64,000 nucleotides of DNA from Devosia neptuniae (GCF_025452235.1 NZ_CP104965.1:186001-250000); one strand, 5' to 3'; positions 53,625 through 62,664 are shown, numbered from the stretch's first letter. The notes: a model not told the origin generated them from the letters alone. Translations and numbers: made by a program.

Positions 53625-54497
53625 CTAACGTGCTTGAAGGCGACGCCAGGCTGCCGGGGTTCCCCCCGCAACATGGCGGAACACCTTGGTCAGGTGCGCC
53701 TGATCGGAAAAGTCGAGTTGAGCTGCGATATTGGCCACGCTCAGATCGCTTTCCATCAGCAGCTTCTTGGCAAGCTCGATGCGCTTTTCCAATTGCCATT
53801 GCAGCGGGGTCTTTCCCGTCGTCTGCTTGAATACCGTGCTGAACCAGCTTTCGGACAGGCCGACCGCGCCCGCCATCTCGGCCACGCTCAACCGGCCATT
53901 GCCGCGTGTATTAAGACGCACCATCAACTTGTTCATCTGGCCCTGGGTCAGGCGGCCCTCGCTCGTCTCGTTGCGCTCGGCCGGAATGTCGAGCAGGCTG
54001 GCGACGATGCTGTTGGCCAGGCTTTCCGCATAGATTGCAGGCCGCGAGGGCTGCGAGATTTCATCGACCAGCAACTTGGCCAGGGCCTCGATGGCTTCGA
54101 CATCTTCGATTTCCACCGGGCTACGCAACGCCGCCAGCGCCGCAGACCTGCCCAGCGAAGGCGCGAGGAACCGCAGCAAACGATCCTTATGCATGTGCAG
54201 ATTGAGATGCGTCACCCGATGGGTGGCCCCGATATTGGTCCACATGGGAACGCCGGCGGGAATAAAAATCGCCCGTGTCATCGGCCGGTATTGCTGGGAA
54301 AAATCGCCACTCTGGTTGGAAATCCGGACACTGTCGGACACATCATTGAAGAAAATCATGATGCGCGGATCGTCTGCCAAATAGTAACCGCGCGCGCCCG
54401 ACTGGCAGTCGGCCTCCCAGAATGCGCCCATTAACCCATCAAGACAGCGCCACTTGACCGGCGCGACCACATTGATCCCCTCGGTGTGCCAGGTCAT
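53625..54497 (-). CDS. AraC family regulator (PchR-like), siderophore locus
   Basis: The protein has about 290 aa. The C-terminal AraC domain (about residues 190-288) has LSVAEMAGAVGLSESWFSTVFKQTTGKTPLQW and LSVANIAAQLDFSDQAHLTKVFRHVAGGTPAAW. The N-terminal half lacks a known motif but resembles siderophore-sensing PchR-type activators in length. Its position beside the TonB receptor supports control of siderophore uptake. The ATG at 54497 is used; a TTG at 54515 would add six residues, and no strong ribosome site decides between them. Confidence 0.88.
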   Translation of the reverse strand: MTWHTEGINVVAPVKWRCLDGLMGAFWEADCQSGARGYYLADDPRIMIFFNDVSDSVRISNQSGDFSQQYRPMTRAIFIPAGVPMWTNIGATHRVTHLNLHMHKDRLLRFLAPSLGRSAALAALRSPVEIEDVEAIEALAKLLVDEISQPSRPAIYAESLANSIVASLLDIPAERNETSEGRLTQGQMNKLMVRLNTRGNGRLSVAEMAGAVGLSESWFSTVFKQTTGKTPLQWQLEKRIELAKKLLMESDLSVANIAAQLDFSDQAHLTKVFRHVAGGTPAAWRRLQAR

Positions 54498-54656
54498 GGA
54501 AGGCCAGAAGTGCAAGGTTGGATTGATCCTATTGAATTTAGAGGGCCCGCGAAGCCGCTGCAGCCAGCGGACGTCCAGCTATAATAGGAGTTTTTCTATC
54601 ATCTTTTCTGATCATTGCAAAGAATACGCTACGTCCATTCCTTCGCGCCCGTGAGG

Positions 54657-54683
54657 CGGGGCGGCCAAATGCTGGCCGTCCCG
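54657..54683 (-). terminator. Terminator-like hairpin after the beta-lactamase-family gene
   Basis: CGGGGCGGCC and GGCCGTCCCG pair over 10 bp (one G-U) with a 7-nt loop, just after the hydrolase stop on the minus strand. Confidence 0.5.
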
Positions 54684-54691
54684 TGCCCAGG

Positions 54692-55837
54692 TTAAGAGAG
54701 TGGCAGGGCGAATGCGGCGGCGATGTCCTGGGCGAACTTGCCAGACATGCCCTCATAGGCCGTGTTCGTCATTGCAATGAATGTGCGCTTTTTGGCGAAG
54801 TCGATGCCCCATGTGTGGCCGTAGGTACCGCCCCAAGTCGCCGACCCCGTGCTCCATTGGCTGCCGGCAGCCGCAGGGTCGACCAGGGTGGCGCCCAGCC
54901 AGGAAAAGCCCCAACCCGGCCCCATTGCCTCCGCGCCGATCCGGACTGTCCGCGCTGCCTCGCGCAAGTCCTCGCTCAGGAAGCTGCCGGCGCGGTAAGC
55001 CTCAAGCAGGGTGAGCACGTCGCGTGCGCGGCCAGCCATGCCAGCACCACCCGAGGGCCAAGCCGCCGCGTCCCGAATGCGCTCCGGATCAAAGCGCACG
55101 CCCGGACCTTCGATATAACGCTGGGGCAGTTCCACGCCGACACCCATCCGCACCGGTCCCGATGCACCGTCATGATAGGGGACAGCAATGTTCGCATCGG
55201 GCCAATGAAACGCCGCACCCAATCGCAGTGGCTCAGTGACAAGCGCAGCGATCGCGCCGTCAAGCTTCATACCGGTGACGGCTTCGACCACACCACCCAG
55301 CACATCGGTCGCAACGGAATAGCGCCAGTTCTCGCCTGGGCGCTGGTCCAGCGGCACGCTCGCAATGCGGGCGAGATTGGCCGCGAATGAGCCCCGGTTT
55401 TCATCCAGTCCATCCGAAACATCGGCGCGGGCATAGGGCCCATCCGCGGCTTGCTGGAAGCGGTAGTCGAGACCTGCCGTGTGTGCCATCAAGTGTTCGA
55501 CCCGGATATCCGCGAGCGAGCCATCGGCTAGGCGTGGGGCAAAGTCTGGCAGATATTGCGTCACCCGATCATCAGGCGACAGACGCCCGGCTTCCACCAG
55601 TGTCAGGGCGGCCATGGTGGTAAAGGGCTTGGTGACGGATGCGAACCGGAACGGCGTATCGATCTGCATCGACCGGCCTGTCTCGCGGTCGGCGTAGCCC
55701 GCCGCCCGTTCGTAGACGATCTTGCCGTCTTCGACGACAAGCACCACGCCACCGGCGATGCGCGCTCGGGCAAGTGCATCATCAATCGCGACATCAATCG
55801 CGTTTGACAGGGTCGAAGTCTCTAATTGTTGGCTCAT
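54692..55837 (-). CDS. Serine hydrolase, beta-lactamase (class C/EstB-like) family
   Basis: The protein has 381 aa. The nucleophile motif is SVTK (S67-K70); the second motif is a tyrosine in RYSVATDVLGG in place of the class C YxN. There is no signal peptide, unlike true class C beta-lactamases, so a cytoplasmic esterase or peptidase-like role is more likely than antibiotic resistance. ATG 55837 follows GGAG; a longer frame from 55906 would run into the LysR operator. It is divergent from the LysR gene, its probable regulator. Confidence 0.9.
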   Translation of the reverse strand: MSQQLETSTLSNAIDVAIDDALARARIAGGVVLVVEDGKIVYERAAGYADRETGRSMQIDTPFRFASVTKPFTTMAALTLVEAGRLSPDDRVTQYLPDFAPRLADGSLADIRVEHLMAHTAGLDYRFQQAADGPYARADVSDGLDENRGSFAANLARIASVPLDQRPGENWRYSVATDVLGGVVEAVTGMKLDGAIAALVTEPLRLGAAFHWPDANIAVPYHDGASGPVRMGVGVELPQRYIEGPGVRFDPERIRDAAAWPSGGAGMAGRARDVLTLLEAYRAGSFLSEDLREAARTVRIGAEAMGPGWGFSWLGATLVDPAAAGSQWSTGSATWGGTYGHTWGIDFAKKRTFIAMTNTAYEGMSGKFAQDIAAAFALPLS

Positions 55838-55907
55838 TGGTAGGCTCCAGGGCAAAATGATACGCCTTAGATGGCCCGCCTTGATCGTGAAGTTGAGCTG
55901 AGGCATA

Positions 55908-55924
55908 CTTCAAGGGCCTTGAAG
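55908..55924. promoter_or_regulatory. Perfect palindrome, LysR-type operator
   Basis: CTTCAAGG-G-CCTTGAAG is a 17-bp perfect inverted repeat containing the T-N11-A motif of LysR binding sites. It lies in the 99-bp gap between the divergent hydrolase and LysR genes, 13 bp before the LysR start. Confidence 0.65.
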
Positions 55925-55936
55925 CATGGATTAACG

Positions 55937-56821
55937 ATGCCCCCTGATCTTCTTTCGTTGCTGCCGGCATTCCGCATGGTCGCGACCGCAGGCGGTTTCA
56001 CCGCCGCGTCCGGCCGGCTTGGAATAACGCCGTCGGCGGTGTCGCAAAAAATCCGGCAGCTCGAATCCCTGGTCGACGCCCGGCTTTTCGAGCGCACCAG
56101 CCGCAGCATCCGGCTGACCGAGGCCGGCCGCCTGCTGCTGCAGGATACCGACCGGGCTTTTGGTGATATCGCCGAAGCGCTTGATCGGGTGCGGACTGCC
56201 GGCCGCCGGCCCGCCGGGAATTTGCGGATCAACCTGTCGCGGCTAGCGGCGCAGTTCTGCATCTTGCCGCGGTTGGCAGATTTCGTGCGGCACTATCCCG
56301 ATATCGACGTGGAACTCGCGACGGATGACCGACTGAGCGATATCGTTGCCGGTGGGTTCGACGCGGGCATCCGGTTTTCGGACACTCTGGAACTGGACAT
56401 GATCGCGCGCCCTATCGGTCCAGTTCTGCACCGCCGGGTGCTGGCTTCGCGCGCCTATCTGGAGGCCGCGGGCATTCCCCAGCACCCCAATGATCTGGCG
56501 AGCCATCAGGTGATCCGCTACCGATTTCCGGGCAGCCAGCGGCTGGAGCCATTGACCTTCAATGTGGGCGATCAGGTCGTGCGCCTCGATCCGCCGCCGC
56601 GGCTGGTGTTCGACGACAATAATCACTTCGACTTCGCCGTTCGCGCGGGTCTGGGTGTTGCCCAGCTCTATCGAACGACGGAAATCCCCGCCAACGAGTC
56701 CGACGAACTGGTCGAGGTGCTGCACCAATTTGAGCCGCGACCATCTCAGTTCCAGCTCTATTACCCCACGCGCAATCAGCCGCCAAAGCTGCGGGCCTTC
56801 ATCGACTGGTTTTGCAGTTAG
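55937..56821 (+). CDS. LysR family transcriptional regulator
   Basis: The protein has 294 aa. The N-terminal winged helix (about residues 4-62) has FRMVATAGGFTAASGRLGITPSAVSQKIRQLE; the C-terminal substrate-binding domain covers about 90-294. ATG 55937 gives the standard LysR N-terminus; the longer frame from 55871 would start upstream of the operator. Divergent pairing with the hydrolase gene, and the palindrome between them, is the classic LysR arrangement. Confidence 0.93.
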   Translation: MPPDLLSLLPAFRMVATAGGFTAASGRLGITPSAVSQKIRQLESLVDARLFERTSRSIRLTEAGRLLLQDTDRAFGDIAEALDRVRTAGRRPAGNLRINLSRLAAQFCILPRLADFVRHYPDIDVELATDDRLSDIVAGGFDAGIRFSDTLELDMIARPIGPVLHRRVLASRAYLEAAGIPQHPNDLASHQVIRYRFPGSQRLEPLTFNVGDQVVRLDPPPRLVFDDNNHFDFAVRAGLGVAQLYRTTEIPANESDELVEVLHQFEPRPSQFQLYYPTRNQPPKLRAFIDWFCS

Positions 56822-57540
56822 ATTCCCGCCCCGATGACCAAGGCGTCGCGTAGCGGCAGGTTGCTGGTGTTGCGCAAGTCGAGATCGGCTTCGATATGGT
56901 CGATATGGGTGAGCAGCAGCTTGCCGGCGCGCTCCCCATCGCCCTGTTCCAGCGCTGCCAGGATATTGCCGTGGTCACTATGGCCGCAACTGGAGGCGCC
57001 GGAATTGCCGTAAAGCGCGATGACCAGGGAGGAGCGGGCGACCAATTCCTCCATGAAGCGCAAGAGGATGGCATTGCCCGCGACCTTGGCGAGCAGCAGG
57101 TGGAAATCGCCCGAGGCATGAATTTCGGCACGGCGAGCGGATGGGCCACGTTGGTTGAGCAATTCGCTCTCGTGCTGCAGGCGCTCGCGGAACGCAGCGA
57201 TTTCGCTGGTCGTGATGCGTTGCGCGGCCGCGAGCGCCAATCCCGGCTCGATCAAGCGGCGCGAGGCAAAGACCTGGCGAGCCTCTTCCGGCGTTGGATT
57301 GGCGACGAAGGCACCCCGATTGCGTTCGGTCTTGACCAGTCCCTCGAAGGCGAGCGCCTGGAGGGCAGCGCGAACCACAGTGCGGCTGACCTCGAACAGC
57401 GTGCCGACTTCGGCTTCGTTGAGTTTCGTGCCAGGCGCCAACCGGCGATCGACGATCGCGTCGCGCAGATGATCGCGGATCATCATGGCGCGGTCCTCGA
57501 CAGGGGGCGGCGCGGCAAAGGTCTGGTCTGTAAGCGTCAT
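56818..57540 (-). CDS. GntR family regulator, FadR/FCD subfamily (Pot-type locus)
   Basis: The protein has 240 aa. The winged helix (about residues 18-80) has KLNEAEVGTLFEVSRTVVRAAL; the FCD domain follows (about 90-220, DFHLLLAKVAGNAILLRFMEELVAR). It is divergent from the Pot-type operon and the likely local regulator. The palindrome AAATTG-N4-CAATTT at 57602-57617, in its own promoter region, contains TTGCATACAA, close to FadR-type sites. The stop overlaps the LysR stop. Confidence 0.92.
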   Translation of the reverse strand: MTLTDQTFAAPPPVEDRAMMIRDHLRDAIVDRRLAPGTKLNEAEVGTLFEVSRTVVRAALQALAFEGLVKTERNRGAFVANPTPEEARQVFASRRLIEPGLALAAAQRITTSEIAAFRERLQHESELLNQRGPSARRAEIHASGDFHLLLAKVAGNAILLRFMEELVARSSLVIALYGNSGASSCGHSDHGNILAALEQGDGERAGKLLLTHIDHIEADLDLRNTSNLPLRDALVIGAGI

Positions 57541-57601
57541 AGCTCACTCATAAGCAGAATCGAAGGGGGGTGAAAGCGAGAATTGCACACAGACATTCAA
57601 C

Positions 57602-57617
57602 AAATTGCATACAATTT
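57602..57617. promoter_or_regulatory. Inverted repeat AAATTG-CATA-CAATTT, probable GntR operator
   Basis: Perfect 6-bp arms and a 4-bp centre, 62 bp from the GntR start. The core TTGCATACAA resembles FadR-family operators. It lies 124 bp upstream of the -24 element of the Pot-type operon. Confidence 0.5.
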
Positions 57618-57674
57618 CGGCGCACACTGCAGACACATGCTCACAAATGAAGCAAATGCAAGAACTGCTTATAG

Positions 57675-57690
57675 ATCGCACAATTGCGAT
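57675..57690. promoter_or_regulatory. Inverted repeat ATCGCA-CAAT-TGCGAT, possible activator site
   Basis: Perfect 6-bp arms and a 4-bp centre lie about 50 bp upstream of the -24/-12 element, a fitting position for an enhancer-binding protein or an overlapping regulator. Confidence 0.4.
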
Positions 57691-57740
57691 GAAGCGAGAT
57701 AAATCAGTGCTGCCAGCAGGTTAATAGGTCACTCACCAAC

Positions 57741-57756
57741 TGGCACGGCGGATGCA
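57741..57756 (+). promoter_or_regulatory. Candidate sigma-54 (-24/-12) promoter
   Basis: TGGCACG-N4-ATGCA matches the TGGCACG-N4-TTGCA consensus except for one base. The invariant GG at 57742-57743 and GC at 57754-57755 are exactly ten bases apart, as required. Transcription would begin near 57767, about 20 bp before the ATPase start. Sigma-54 usually drives nitrogen-related uptake genes. Confidence 0.6.
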
Positions 57757-57785
57757 TGTAAAGCCCCGATGAATTGGGGATGCTT

Positions 57786-58874
57786 ATGTCCAAGGCTGCC
57801 GAGATCGACATCGCTTCCGTTTCCAAGATTTATGGAAAGACGACGGCGGTCGATGCCATCAGCCTCAAGATTCCGGCTGGGAGCTATTGCTGTCTGTTGG
57901 GGCCGTCAGGCTGCGGCAAGACTTCGACCCTGCGCATGATTGCCGGGCACGAAAGCGTCTCGGTGGGCGACATTGTGTTGGGCAAGAATGTGGTGACGCA
58001 TCTGCCGCCGGCCAAGCGTGGAACCGCAATGATGTTCCAGTCCTATGCGCTGTTTCCCCATCTCGACCTGGTCGACAATGTCGCCTTCAGCCTCAAGATG
58101 GCCGGCGTCGACAAGGACACCCGCCGGGCCCGGGCGCTCGACCTGCTCAAGCTGATGCAGATGGACGCCTATGCCAGCCGCAAGCCGGCGCAGCTGTCGG
58201 GCGGCCAGCAACAGCGCGTGGCGCTAGCGCGGGCGCTGATCACCGATCCCGAGGCACTGCTGCTGGACGAGCCGCTCTCGGCGCTGGATCCCTTCCTCAA
58301 GATCCGCATGCGGGCCGAACTCAAGAAGCTGCAAAAGCAGCTCGGCATCACTTTCGTGCATGTGACCCATAGCCAGGAAGAGGCGATGGCGCTGGCCGAC
58401 ATCATCGTAGTGATGAGCGACGGCCGCATCGAGCAGGCGGCAAGCCCCCGCGAAGTGTTCGAGCGCCCGGCGACGGCATTCGTGGCCCGCTTCATGGGCG
58501 ACCACAACGTCATATCCGGCAAGGTGGTGAATTCCGCTGACGGCCTTGTCACCTTCGAGATCGTTGGCGGCGGCACTTTCTCGGCCGCGGGCGAGCCGCG
58601 ACCGCCCGGCGCCAATGTTGATGCCGCAGTACGCACCGACCACGTCCGGATCGGGGAAAGCCCGATCAAGGGCCTCGGCTTCACCGGCATCGTCTCCAAT
58701 CTCGAATATCGCGGCGGCACGATCAAGCTGACCATCGAAGGCGCCGGCATCGCCGAATTCACCGCCATCATCACCGACAAGGCCTTCTACGCGGCGCCCG
58801 TCGCAGTGGGTGATGCGGTGCCCCTCCATTGGGATAGCGAGGACGCCATCGTCCTCGGCACACCCGATCCATGA
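57786..58874 (+). CDS. Pot/spermidine-putrescine-type ABC ATPase
   Basis: The protein has 362 aa. Walker A is LGPSGCGKTS, the Q-loop MFQSYALFPHLDL, the signature LSGGQQQRV, Walker B LLLDEPLSALD and the H-loop THSQEEAM. The C-terminal TOBE_2 region (about 280-360) is typical of PotA. ATG 57786 is preferred with GGGG upstream; an ATG at 57780 is possible. First gene of a six-gene operon: ATPase, binding protein, two permeases, racemase, GNAT. Confidence 0.94.
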   Translation: MSKAAEIDIASVSKIYGKTTAVDAISLKIPAGSYCCLLGPSGCGKTSTLRMIAGHESVSVGDIVLGKNVVTHLPPAKRGTAMMFQSYALFPHLDLVDNVAFSLKMAGVDKDTRRARALDLLKLMQMDAYASRKPAQLSGGQQQRVALARALITDPEALLLDEPLSALDPFLKIRMRAELKKLQKQLGITFVHVTHSQEEAMALADIIVVMSDGRIEQAASPREVFERPATAFVARFMGDHNVISGKVVNSADGLVTFEIVGGGTFSAAGEPRPPGANVDAAVRTDHVRIGESPIKGLGFTGIVSNLEYRGGTIKLTIEGAGIAEFTAIITDKAFYAAPVAVGDAVPLHWDSEDAIVLGTPDP

Positions 58875-58905
58875 CCACAAACCAGCAAACAGGGACGTTC
58901 AGGCT

Positions 58906-60195
58906 ATGACAGAGACTGCCAAAAAGACCGGCATTTCCCGCCGCAACTTGCTCAAGACCGGCGCTGCCGCCATGGCCGGTACGGCCCTGGGCACCGGAGC
59001 CATCACCGGCTTCCCCACCATCTGGGCACAGAACCCGATCACCCTGCGCCAGTTCGGCACGGGTGTGAGCAACCTCAATGCGATCGCCGAAAAGTGCAAG
59101 GAAGACCTCGGCATTACGCTCGAGATGACGGCGACGGATTCCGATGCTGCGGCGCAGCGCGCCGTCACCCAGCCGGACAGTTACGACATCGCCGATATCG
59201 AATACTGGATTTTGAAGAAGGTGTTCCCCACCGGCGTGATCCAGCCGATGGATACGTCCAAGCTGACCTATTACGACAAGATCGTGCCGCTGTTCAAAAC
59301 CGGCAAACTGCTGCCCGATAGCGTCATTGCGCAGGGCACCGCGCCGCACACTGTGGGCTTTGTCGAAGCCCCCGGCGACAAGACCTTTGCCAAGGGAGAA
59401 ACCGGCTGGTTCACCATGGTGCCGACAATCTACAACGCCGACACCCTGGGCATCCGTCCGGACCTGGTCGGGCGGGACATCACCACCTGGGCCGATATCA
59501 TGGACCCGGCTTTCAAGGGCAAGGCCGCCATTATCAACGTGCCCTCGATCGGCATCATGGATGCGGCGATGATCATGGAAGCCATGGGCAATATCACCTA
59601 TGGCGACAAGGGCAACATGACCACGGCCGAAATCGATGCGACCATCGATTTCCTGATCAAGGCCAAGCAGGACGGCCAGTTCCGCGCCTTCTGGAAGAGC
59701 TTCGATGAGAGCGTGAACCTGATGAGTTCGGGCGAAGTCGTGATCCAGTCCATGTGGTCGCCGGCCGTGGCTGCCGTCCGCTCCAAGGGCATCGCCTGCA
59801 CCTATCAGCCGCTCAAGGAAGGCTATCGCTCCTGGGGCGGCGGTCTGGGTCTGGCGGCCCACCTGCAGGGTGCCCAGCTCGACGCGGCCTACGAATATAT
59901 CAACTGGTACACGTCCGGCTGGGTCGGCGGCTATCTTAACCGCCAGGGCTACTACTCGGCGGCCATGGAGACGGCCAAGGAGCACATGTCGGCCGACGAA
60001 TGGGGTTACTGGATCGAAGGCAAGGCCGCCACGGGCGACATTCTGGCTCCCGACGGCACCGTGATGGAAAAGGCCGGCGCCATCCGCGACGGCGGCTCGT
60101 TCGAAGAGCGCATGGGCAAGGTCGCCTGCTGGAACTCTGTGATGGACGAAGACCGCTACATGGTCCGCCGCTGGAACGAGTTCATCGCGGCTTGA
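58906..60195 (+). CDS. ABC transporter substrate-binding protein, family 1 (PotD-like)
   Basis: This periplasmic binding protein has 429 aa. The N-terminus is a twin-arginine signal, SRRNLLKTGAAAMAGTALG, so export is probably by Tat. The mature part has ITTWADIMDPAFKGKAAI and MSSGEVVIQSMWSPAV, as in PotD/SBP_bac_1 proteins. ATG 58906 starts a clean Tat signal; the longer frame overlaps the ATPase gene end. With a hydantoin-type racemase in the operon, the ligand may be an amino-acid derivative rather than a polyamine. Confidence 0.92.
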   Translation: MTETAKKTGISRRNLLKTGAAAMAGTALGTGAITGFPTIWAQNPITLRQFGTGVSNLNAIAEKCKEDLGITLEMTATDSDAAAQRAVTQPDSYDIADIEYWILKKVFPTGVIQPMDTSKLTYYDKIVPLFKTGKLLPDSVIAQGTAPHTVGFVEAPGDKTFAKGETGWFTMVPTIYNADTLGIRPDLVGRDITTWADIMDPAFKGKAAIINVPSIGIMDAAMIMEAMGNITYGDKGNMTTAEIDATIDFLIKAKQDGQFRAFWKSFDESVNLMSSGEVVIQSMWSPAVAAVRSKGIACTYQPLKEGYRSWGGGLGLAAHLQGAQLDAAYEYINWYTSGWVGGYLNRQGYYSAAMETAKEHMSADEWGYWIEGKAATGDILAPDGTVMEKAGAIRDGGSFEERMGKVACWNSVMDEDRYMVRRWNEFIAA

Positions 60196-60202
60196 TGACT
60201 TC

Positions 60203-60225
60203 GAGGGGGCCGCTGAGGCCCCCTC
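60203..60225 (+). other. Hairpin between binding-protein and permease genes
   Basis: GAGGGGGCC and GGCCCCCTC form a perfect 9-bp stem with a 5-nt loop right after the binding-protein stop. It probably protects the upstream message and reduces read-through into the permease genes. Confidence 0.55.
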
Positions 60226-60255
60226 ATCCGGCGCTACGATGTTGGGGACGATCCA

Positions 60256-61113
60256 ATGAACAACCTAATCGCCCGCGCTACGCCTTATCTGCAGGCAACG
60301 CCGCTGCTCCTCATTCTTGGCTTCTTCCTCGCCATTCCAATCCTGCTGCTGCTGATCGTCAGCTTCTGGGACTACGATTTCGCCGGCATGATCCCGGATT
60401 TCGTGACCTTCAACTATACCGAGACACTCGGTTCGTGGGTCACCTGGAAGACCTATGGGAATACGCTGAAATTCGCCGCCATGGTCTGGGCCATCACCGC
60501 CTTTGTCGGCTTCTGGGTCGCCTATTTCCTAGCCTTCCACGTGCGGACGGCGACCATGCAGATGGTGCTGTTTCTGGTTTGCACCGTACCCTTCCTAACC
60601 TCCAACATCATCCGCATGATCTCGTGGATTCCGGTGCTCGGCCGTAACGGGTTGATTAATTCCGGGCTGGTTGGAGCTGGAGTCATCGACCAGCCGATCG
60701 AGTGGTTGCTCTATTCCGATTTCGCGGTGATCCTGGCCATGGTGCATCTCTATACGCTTTTCATGGTGACGCCGATTTTCAACACCATGATGCGCATCGA
60801 CAAATCACTGATCGAGGCGGCGCGCGACGGTGGCGCCAAGGACTGGCAGATCATCTGGAATGTCATCCTGCCCTTGGCCAAGCCCGGCATCGCCATCGGC
60901 ACTATCTTCGTGGTGACGCTGGTCATGGCCGATTTTTCGACCGTGCAGGTGATGAGTGGTGGCCAATCGGCCTCGGTGGCCCTGATGATGCGCAACCAGA
61001 TGTCGCTATTGCAATATCCAGCCGCTGCCGCCAACGCCATCGTGCTGCTGGTGCTGGTGCTTTTCATGGTCGCGGGCATTCTGCGCATCGTCGATATCCG
61101 CAAGGAGCTCTGA
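60256..61113 (+). CDS. Pot-type ABC permease (PotB-like)
   Basis: This 285-aa permease has six main hydrophobic segments. The family EAA loop is SLIEAARDGGAKDWQIIWNVILPLAKPGI. The N-terminal segment is PLLLILGFFLAIPILLLLIVSFW, as in PotB/UgpA-like proteins. It lies 60 bp after the binding-protein gene and one base before the next permease gene. Confidence 0.93.
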   Translation: MNNLIARATPYLQATPLLLILGFFLAIPILLLLIVSFWDYDFAGMIPDFVTFNYTETLGSWVTWKTYGNTLKFAAMVWAITAFVGFWVAYFLAFHVRTATMQMVLFLVCTVPFLTSNIIRMISWIPVLGRNGLINSGLVGAGVIDQPIEWLLYSDFAVILAMVHLYTLFMVTPIFNTMMRIDKSLIEAARDGGAKDWQIIWNVILPLAKPGIAIGTIFVVTLVMADFSTVQVMSGGQSASVALMMRNQMSLLQYPAAAANAIVLLVLVLFMVAGILRIVDIRKEL

Positions 61114-61114
61114 G

Positions 61115-61933
61115 ATGGGCCAGGAAAAACGCAGCCTCGGCTTTTATGTGCTGGCAGCCTTCTTCGTGCTGTTCGTGCTGTTCCTTTATGGTCCGCTTTC
61201 GGCCGTCTTTATCCTCAGCTTCCAGGGGCCGCAGGGCGGGCTGACCTTCCCGCTCAATGGGGTCTCGATCCGCTGGTTTCAGAACCTGTTCGAAACCCAG
61301 GCAGTGGGCAATTTTGGCGCCAGTTTCGGGCGCTCGCTCGCGCTGGGCCTGATGGTGATGGGGGCAACTGTGCTGGTGTCGCTGCTGGCTGGCCTCGCCT
61401 TCCGCCGCAAATTCATCGGCGCATCGCCACTATTCTATCTAACGGTTGCCAGCCTTGTCGTGCCCTCGATCATCGTCTCGCTGGGCATCGGCGTGTTGTT
61501 CCAGCAGATCGGCATCCAGCCCAACTGGTTCAGCTCCGGCTTTGGCGCCCATCTCACCTGGACACTGCCCTTCGGCGTGCTGATCATGTTTGCCGTGTTC
61601 AACCGGTTCTCGCCCTCCTACGAGGAGGCGGCGCGTGATCTGGGGGCCAGCTCGTGGCAGACTTTTTATCATGTCGTGCTGCCGATGATCGCACCCAGCC
61701 TGATCGGCGTCGGGCTGTTCGGCTTCTCGCTCAGCTATGACGAATTCGCCCGCACCCTGATGACCTCGGGCAGCTCCAACACCCTGCCGCTCGAAATCTA
61801 TGGCATGACCACCAATGTCACGACGCCAGTGCTCTATGCCCTGGGCACCGTGACGACATTGTTCTCGTTCCTCGTGATCTTGGTGACGCTCGGGGCTATC
61901 CTGTGGGTCAACCGCCGCCGAGCCCAGGCATGA
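61115..61933 (+). CDS. Pot-type ABC permease (PotC-like)
   Basis: This 272-aa permease has six hydrophobic segments. The EAA loop is SYEEAARDLGASSWQTFYHVVLPMIAPSL, and FSLSYDEFARTLMTSGSS is typical of PotC. It pairs with the PotB-like protein. The stop overlaps the racemase start by four bases. Confidence 0.93.
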   Translation: MGQEKRSLGFYVLAAFFVLFVLFLYGPLSAVFILSFQGPQGGLTFPLNGVSIRWFQNLFETQAVGNFGASFGRSLALGLMVMGATVLVSLLAGLAFRRKFIGASPLFYLTVASLVVPSIIVSLGIGVLFQQIGIQPNWFSSGFGAHLTWTLPFGVLIMFAVFNRFSPSYEEAARDLGASSWQTFYHVVLPMIAPSLIGVGLFGFSLSYDEFARTLMTSGSSNTLPLEIYGMTTNVTTPVLYALGTVTTLFSFLVILVTLGAILWVNRRRAQA

Positions 61934-62664
61934 CCCGCATCGCAGTAATCAACCCCAACACCACTGCCAGCATGACCGCGACCATCGCCTATGCAGCGCG
62001 GCTGGTCGCCGCGCCAACCACCGAGATCATCCCGGTGACCTCGAGCATGGGGCCGGTGTCGATCGAAGGCTATTACGACGAGGCTTTTGCCCTGCCCGGC
62101 CTGTTGCGCGAGATCGGCAAGGCCGAGCGCGAAGGCGCCGCCGCGGCGGTGATTGCCTGTTTCGACGATACCGGGCTCGATGCCGCTCGCGCCATGGCGC
62201 GCATGCCAGTGATCGGCATCTGCGAGGCGGCGCTGGTGACTGCCGCCTTCATCGCCAAGCGCTTCACGGTTGTGACGACGATGGAGCGCTCGCGTGTGCC
62301 GATCGAGGAACTGGTGCATCGCTATGGCATGGCCGGCCGTGCCCGCGTTCGCGCCGCCAACATCGCCGTGCTCTCGCTTGAAGACCCCAATTCGGGCGCC
62401 CGTGATCGGCTGCGCAGTGAAATCGTTCGTGCCATTGCCGAGGATAATGCCGAAGCCATCGTGCTGGGCTGCGCCGGCATGGCGGACCTCGCGAAAACCC
62501 TGAGCCAGGAATTCGGCCTGCCGGTTATCGATGGCGTCGGCGCGGCGGTGAAACAAGCCGAAGCCCTGGTGGCGCTTGGATTGACGACCAGCAAACGCGG
62601 CGCCTATGCCGCGCCCCTGGTCAAGCGCTATGAGGGCGCGCTGGCCGAGTTTGCTCCGGTATGA
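61930..62664 (+). CDS. Asp/Glu/hydantoin racemase family enzyme
   Basis: This 244-aa cofactor-independent racemase has the two catalytic cysteines of the HyuE family: C77 in IACFDDTG and C181 in LGCAGMADL. The N-terminal INPNTT loop is also diagnostic. It would racemise a hydantoin, an allantoin-like ureide or an amino-acid derivative brought in by the Pot-type importer. The ATG overlaps the permease stop (ATGA) and the stop overlaps the GNAT start, so the genes are translationally coupled. Confidence 0.94.
   Translation: MTRIAVINPNTTASMTATIAYAARLVAAPTTEIIPVTSSMGPVSIEGYYDEAFALPGLLREIGKAEREGAAAAVIACFDDTGLDAARAMARMPVIGICEAALVTAAFIAKRFTVVTTMERSRVPIEELVHRYGMAGRARVRAANIAVLSLEDPNSGARDRLRSEIVRAIAEDNAEAIVLGCAGMADLAKTLSQEFGLPVIDGVGAAVKQAEALVALGLTTSKRGAYAAPLVKRYEGALAEFAPV

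Noticed and set aside
51965..53674. Long minus-strand open frame over the TonB receptor
   Set aside because: The sense product has plug, barrel and terminal aromatic motifs; the antisense frame also runs through the terminator hairpin.
54692..55837. Class C beta-lactamase resistance gene
   Set aside because: No signal peptide and an altered YxN motif; the esterase-like branch of the family is more likely.
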